NCBI GenBank assembly: GCA_900541035.1
Contig: UQIN01000028.1
Location: 1-23,518 of the forward strand
From: an uncultured Collinsella sp.
GTDB taxonomy: Bacteria; Actinomycetota; Coriobacteriia; Coriobacteriales; Coriobacteriaceae
Direction of reading: 5' to 3'
DNA: 23,518 nt
In this document: one piece after another, positions 23,465 to 23,518 of the stretch
Numbering within the stretch: the first letter of the stretch is position 1
Layout: each line of letters starts with the position of its first letter
Notes under the pieces: generated by a model
Databases searched by the model: none
What the model saw: only the letters and a program-made list of their open reading frames with translations
What the model was told of the DNA's origin: nothing
Translations under genes and position numbers: made by a program

Positions 23465-23518
23465 TGGCTCCCCGGGTAGGACTCGAACCTACAACAGCGC
23501 GGTTAACAGCCGCGTGCT
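23465..23518 (-). tRNA. tRNA-Asn (GUU), second tandem copy, cut by the window end
   Basis: The 54 visible bases (CCA end through the anticodon arm) are identical to the first copy at 23356-23409. The 5' part, including the D arm, lies beyond the window. Confidence 0.95.

Overview
The window looks like chromosomal DNA from a high-GC member of the Coriobacteriia, most like Collinsella. The evidence is about 60% GC in genes, actinobacterial-style core proteins, and a coaD / coiled-coil / YceD / rpmF / plsX / acpP / rnc / smc / ftsY / ffh gene order. This placement is inference from recognition, without a database search. Almost every gene is on the minus strand. No prophage, CRISPR array or large accessory island is visible.

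Left part (1-7230). The first ~60 bases are AT-rich. They are followed by what looks like the C-terminal tail of a serine recombinase on the plus strand, running antiparallel into the 3' end of a DUF523 gene. Next come ftsH and a divergent cobO-type cobalamin adenosyltransferase pseudogene with a stop at codon 5 and a -1 frameshift. An 83-bp composite palindrome separates this from a MATE transporter. A TrmH/SpoU RNA methyltransferase and a thyA-folA pair follow.

Middle (7231-8277). The only intact plus-strand protein gene is a fusion of a DUF134 helix-turn-helix domain, a NifX/NifB-type metallocluster domain and a His/Cys-rich tail. Its upstream region carries two near-identical palindromes about five helical turns apart. 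This is the best candidate here for a little-described regulatory module.

Right part (8278-23161). Fourteen co-directional minus-strand genes run, in transcription order: Asp23-like, fakA, recG, rsmD, coaD, a coiled-coil protein, DUF177/YceD, rpmF, plsX, acpP, rnc, smc, ftsY, ffh. Several neighbours overlap (recG/rsmD by 4 nt, rsmD/coaD by 8 nt, coiled-coil/YceD by 1 nt, smc/ftsY by 1 nt), which suggests translational coupling. The array joins acyl-phosphate and phospholipid synthesis (FakA, PlsX, ACP), CoA synthesis, ribosome assembly and rRNA processing (RsmD, YceD, L32, RNase III), chromosome organisation (SMC, RecG) and SRP-dependent membrane targeting (FtsY, Ffh). Two internal hairpins, between rpmF and plsX and between plsX and acpP, could divide it into transcription units.

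Right edge (23320-23518). Two tandem tRNA-Asn(GUU) genes lie on the minus strand, the second cut by the window end, followed by a clear terminator.
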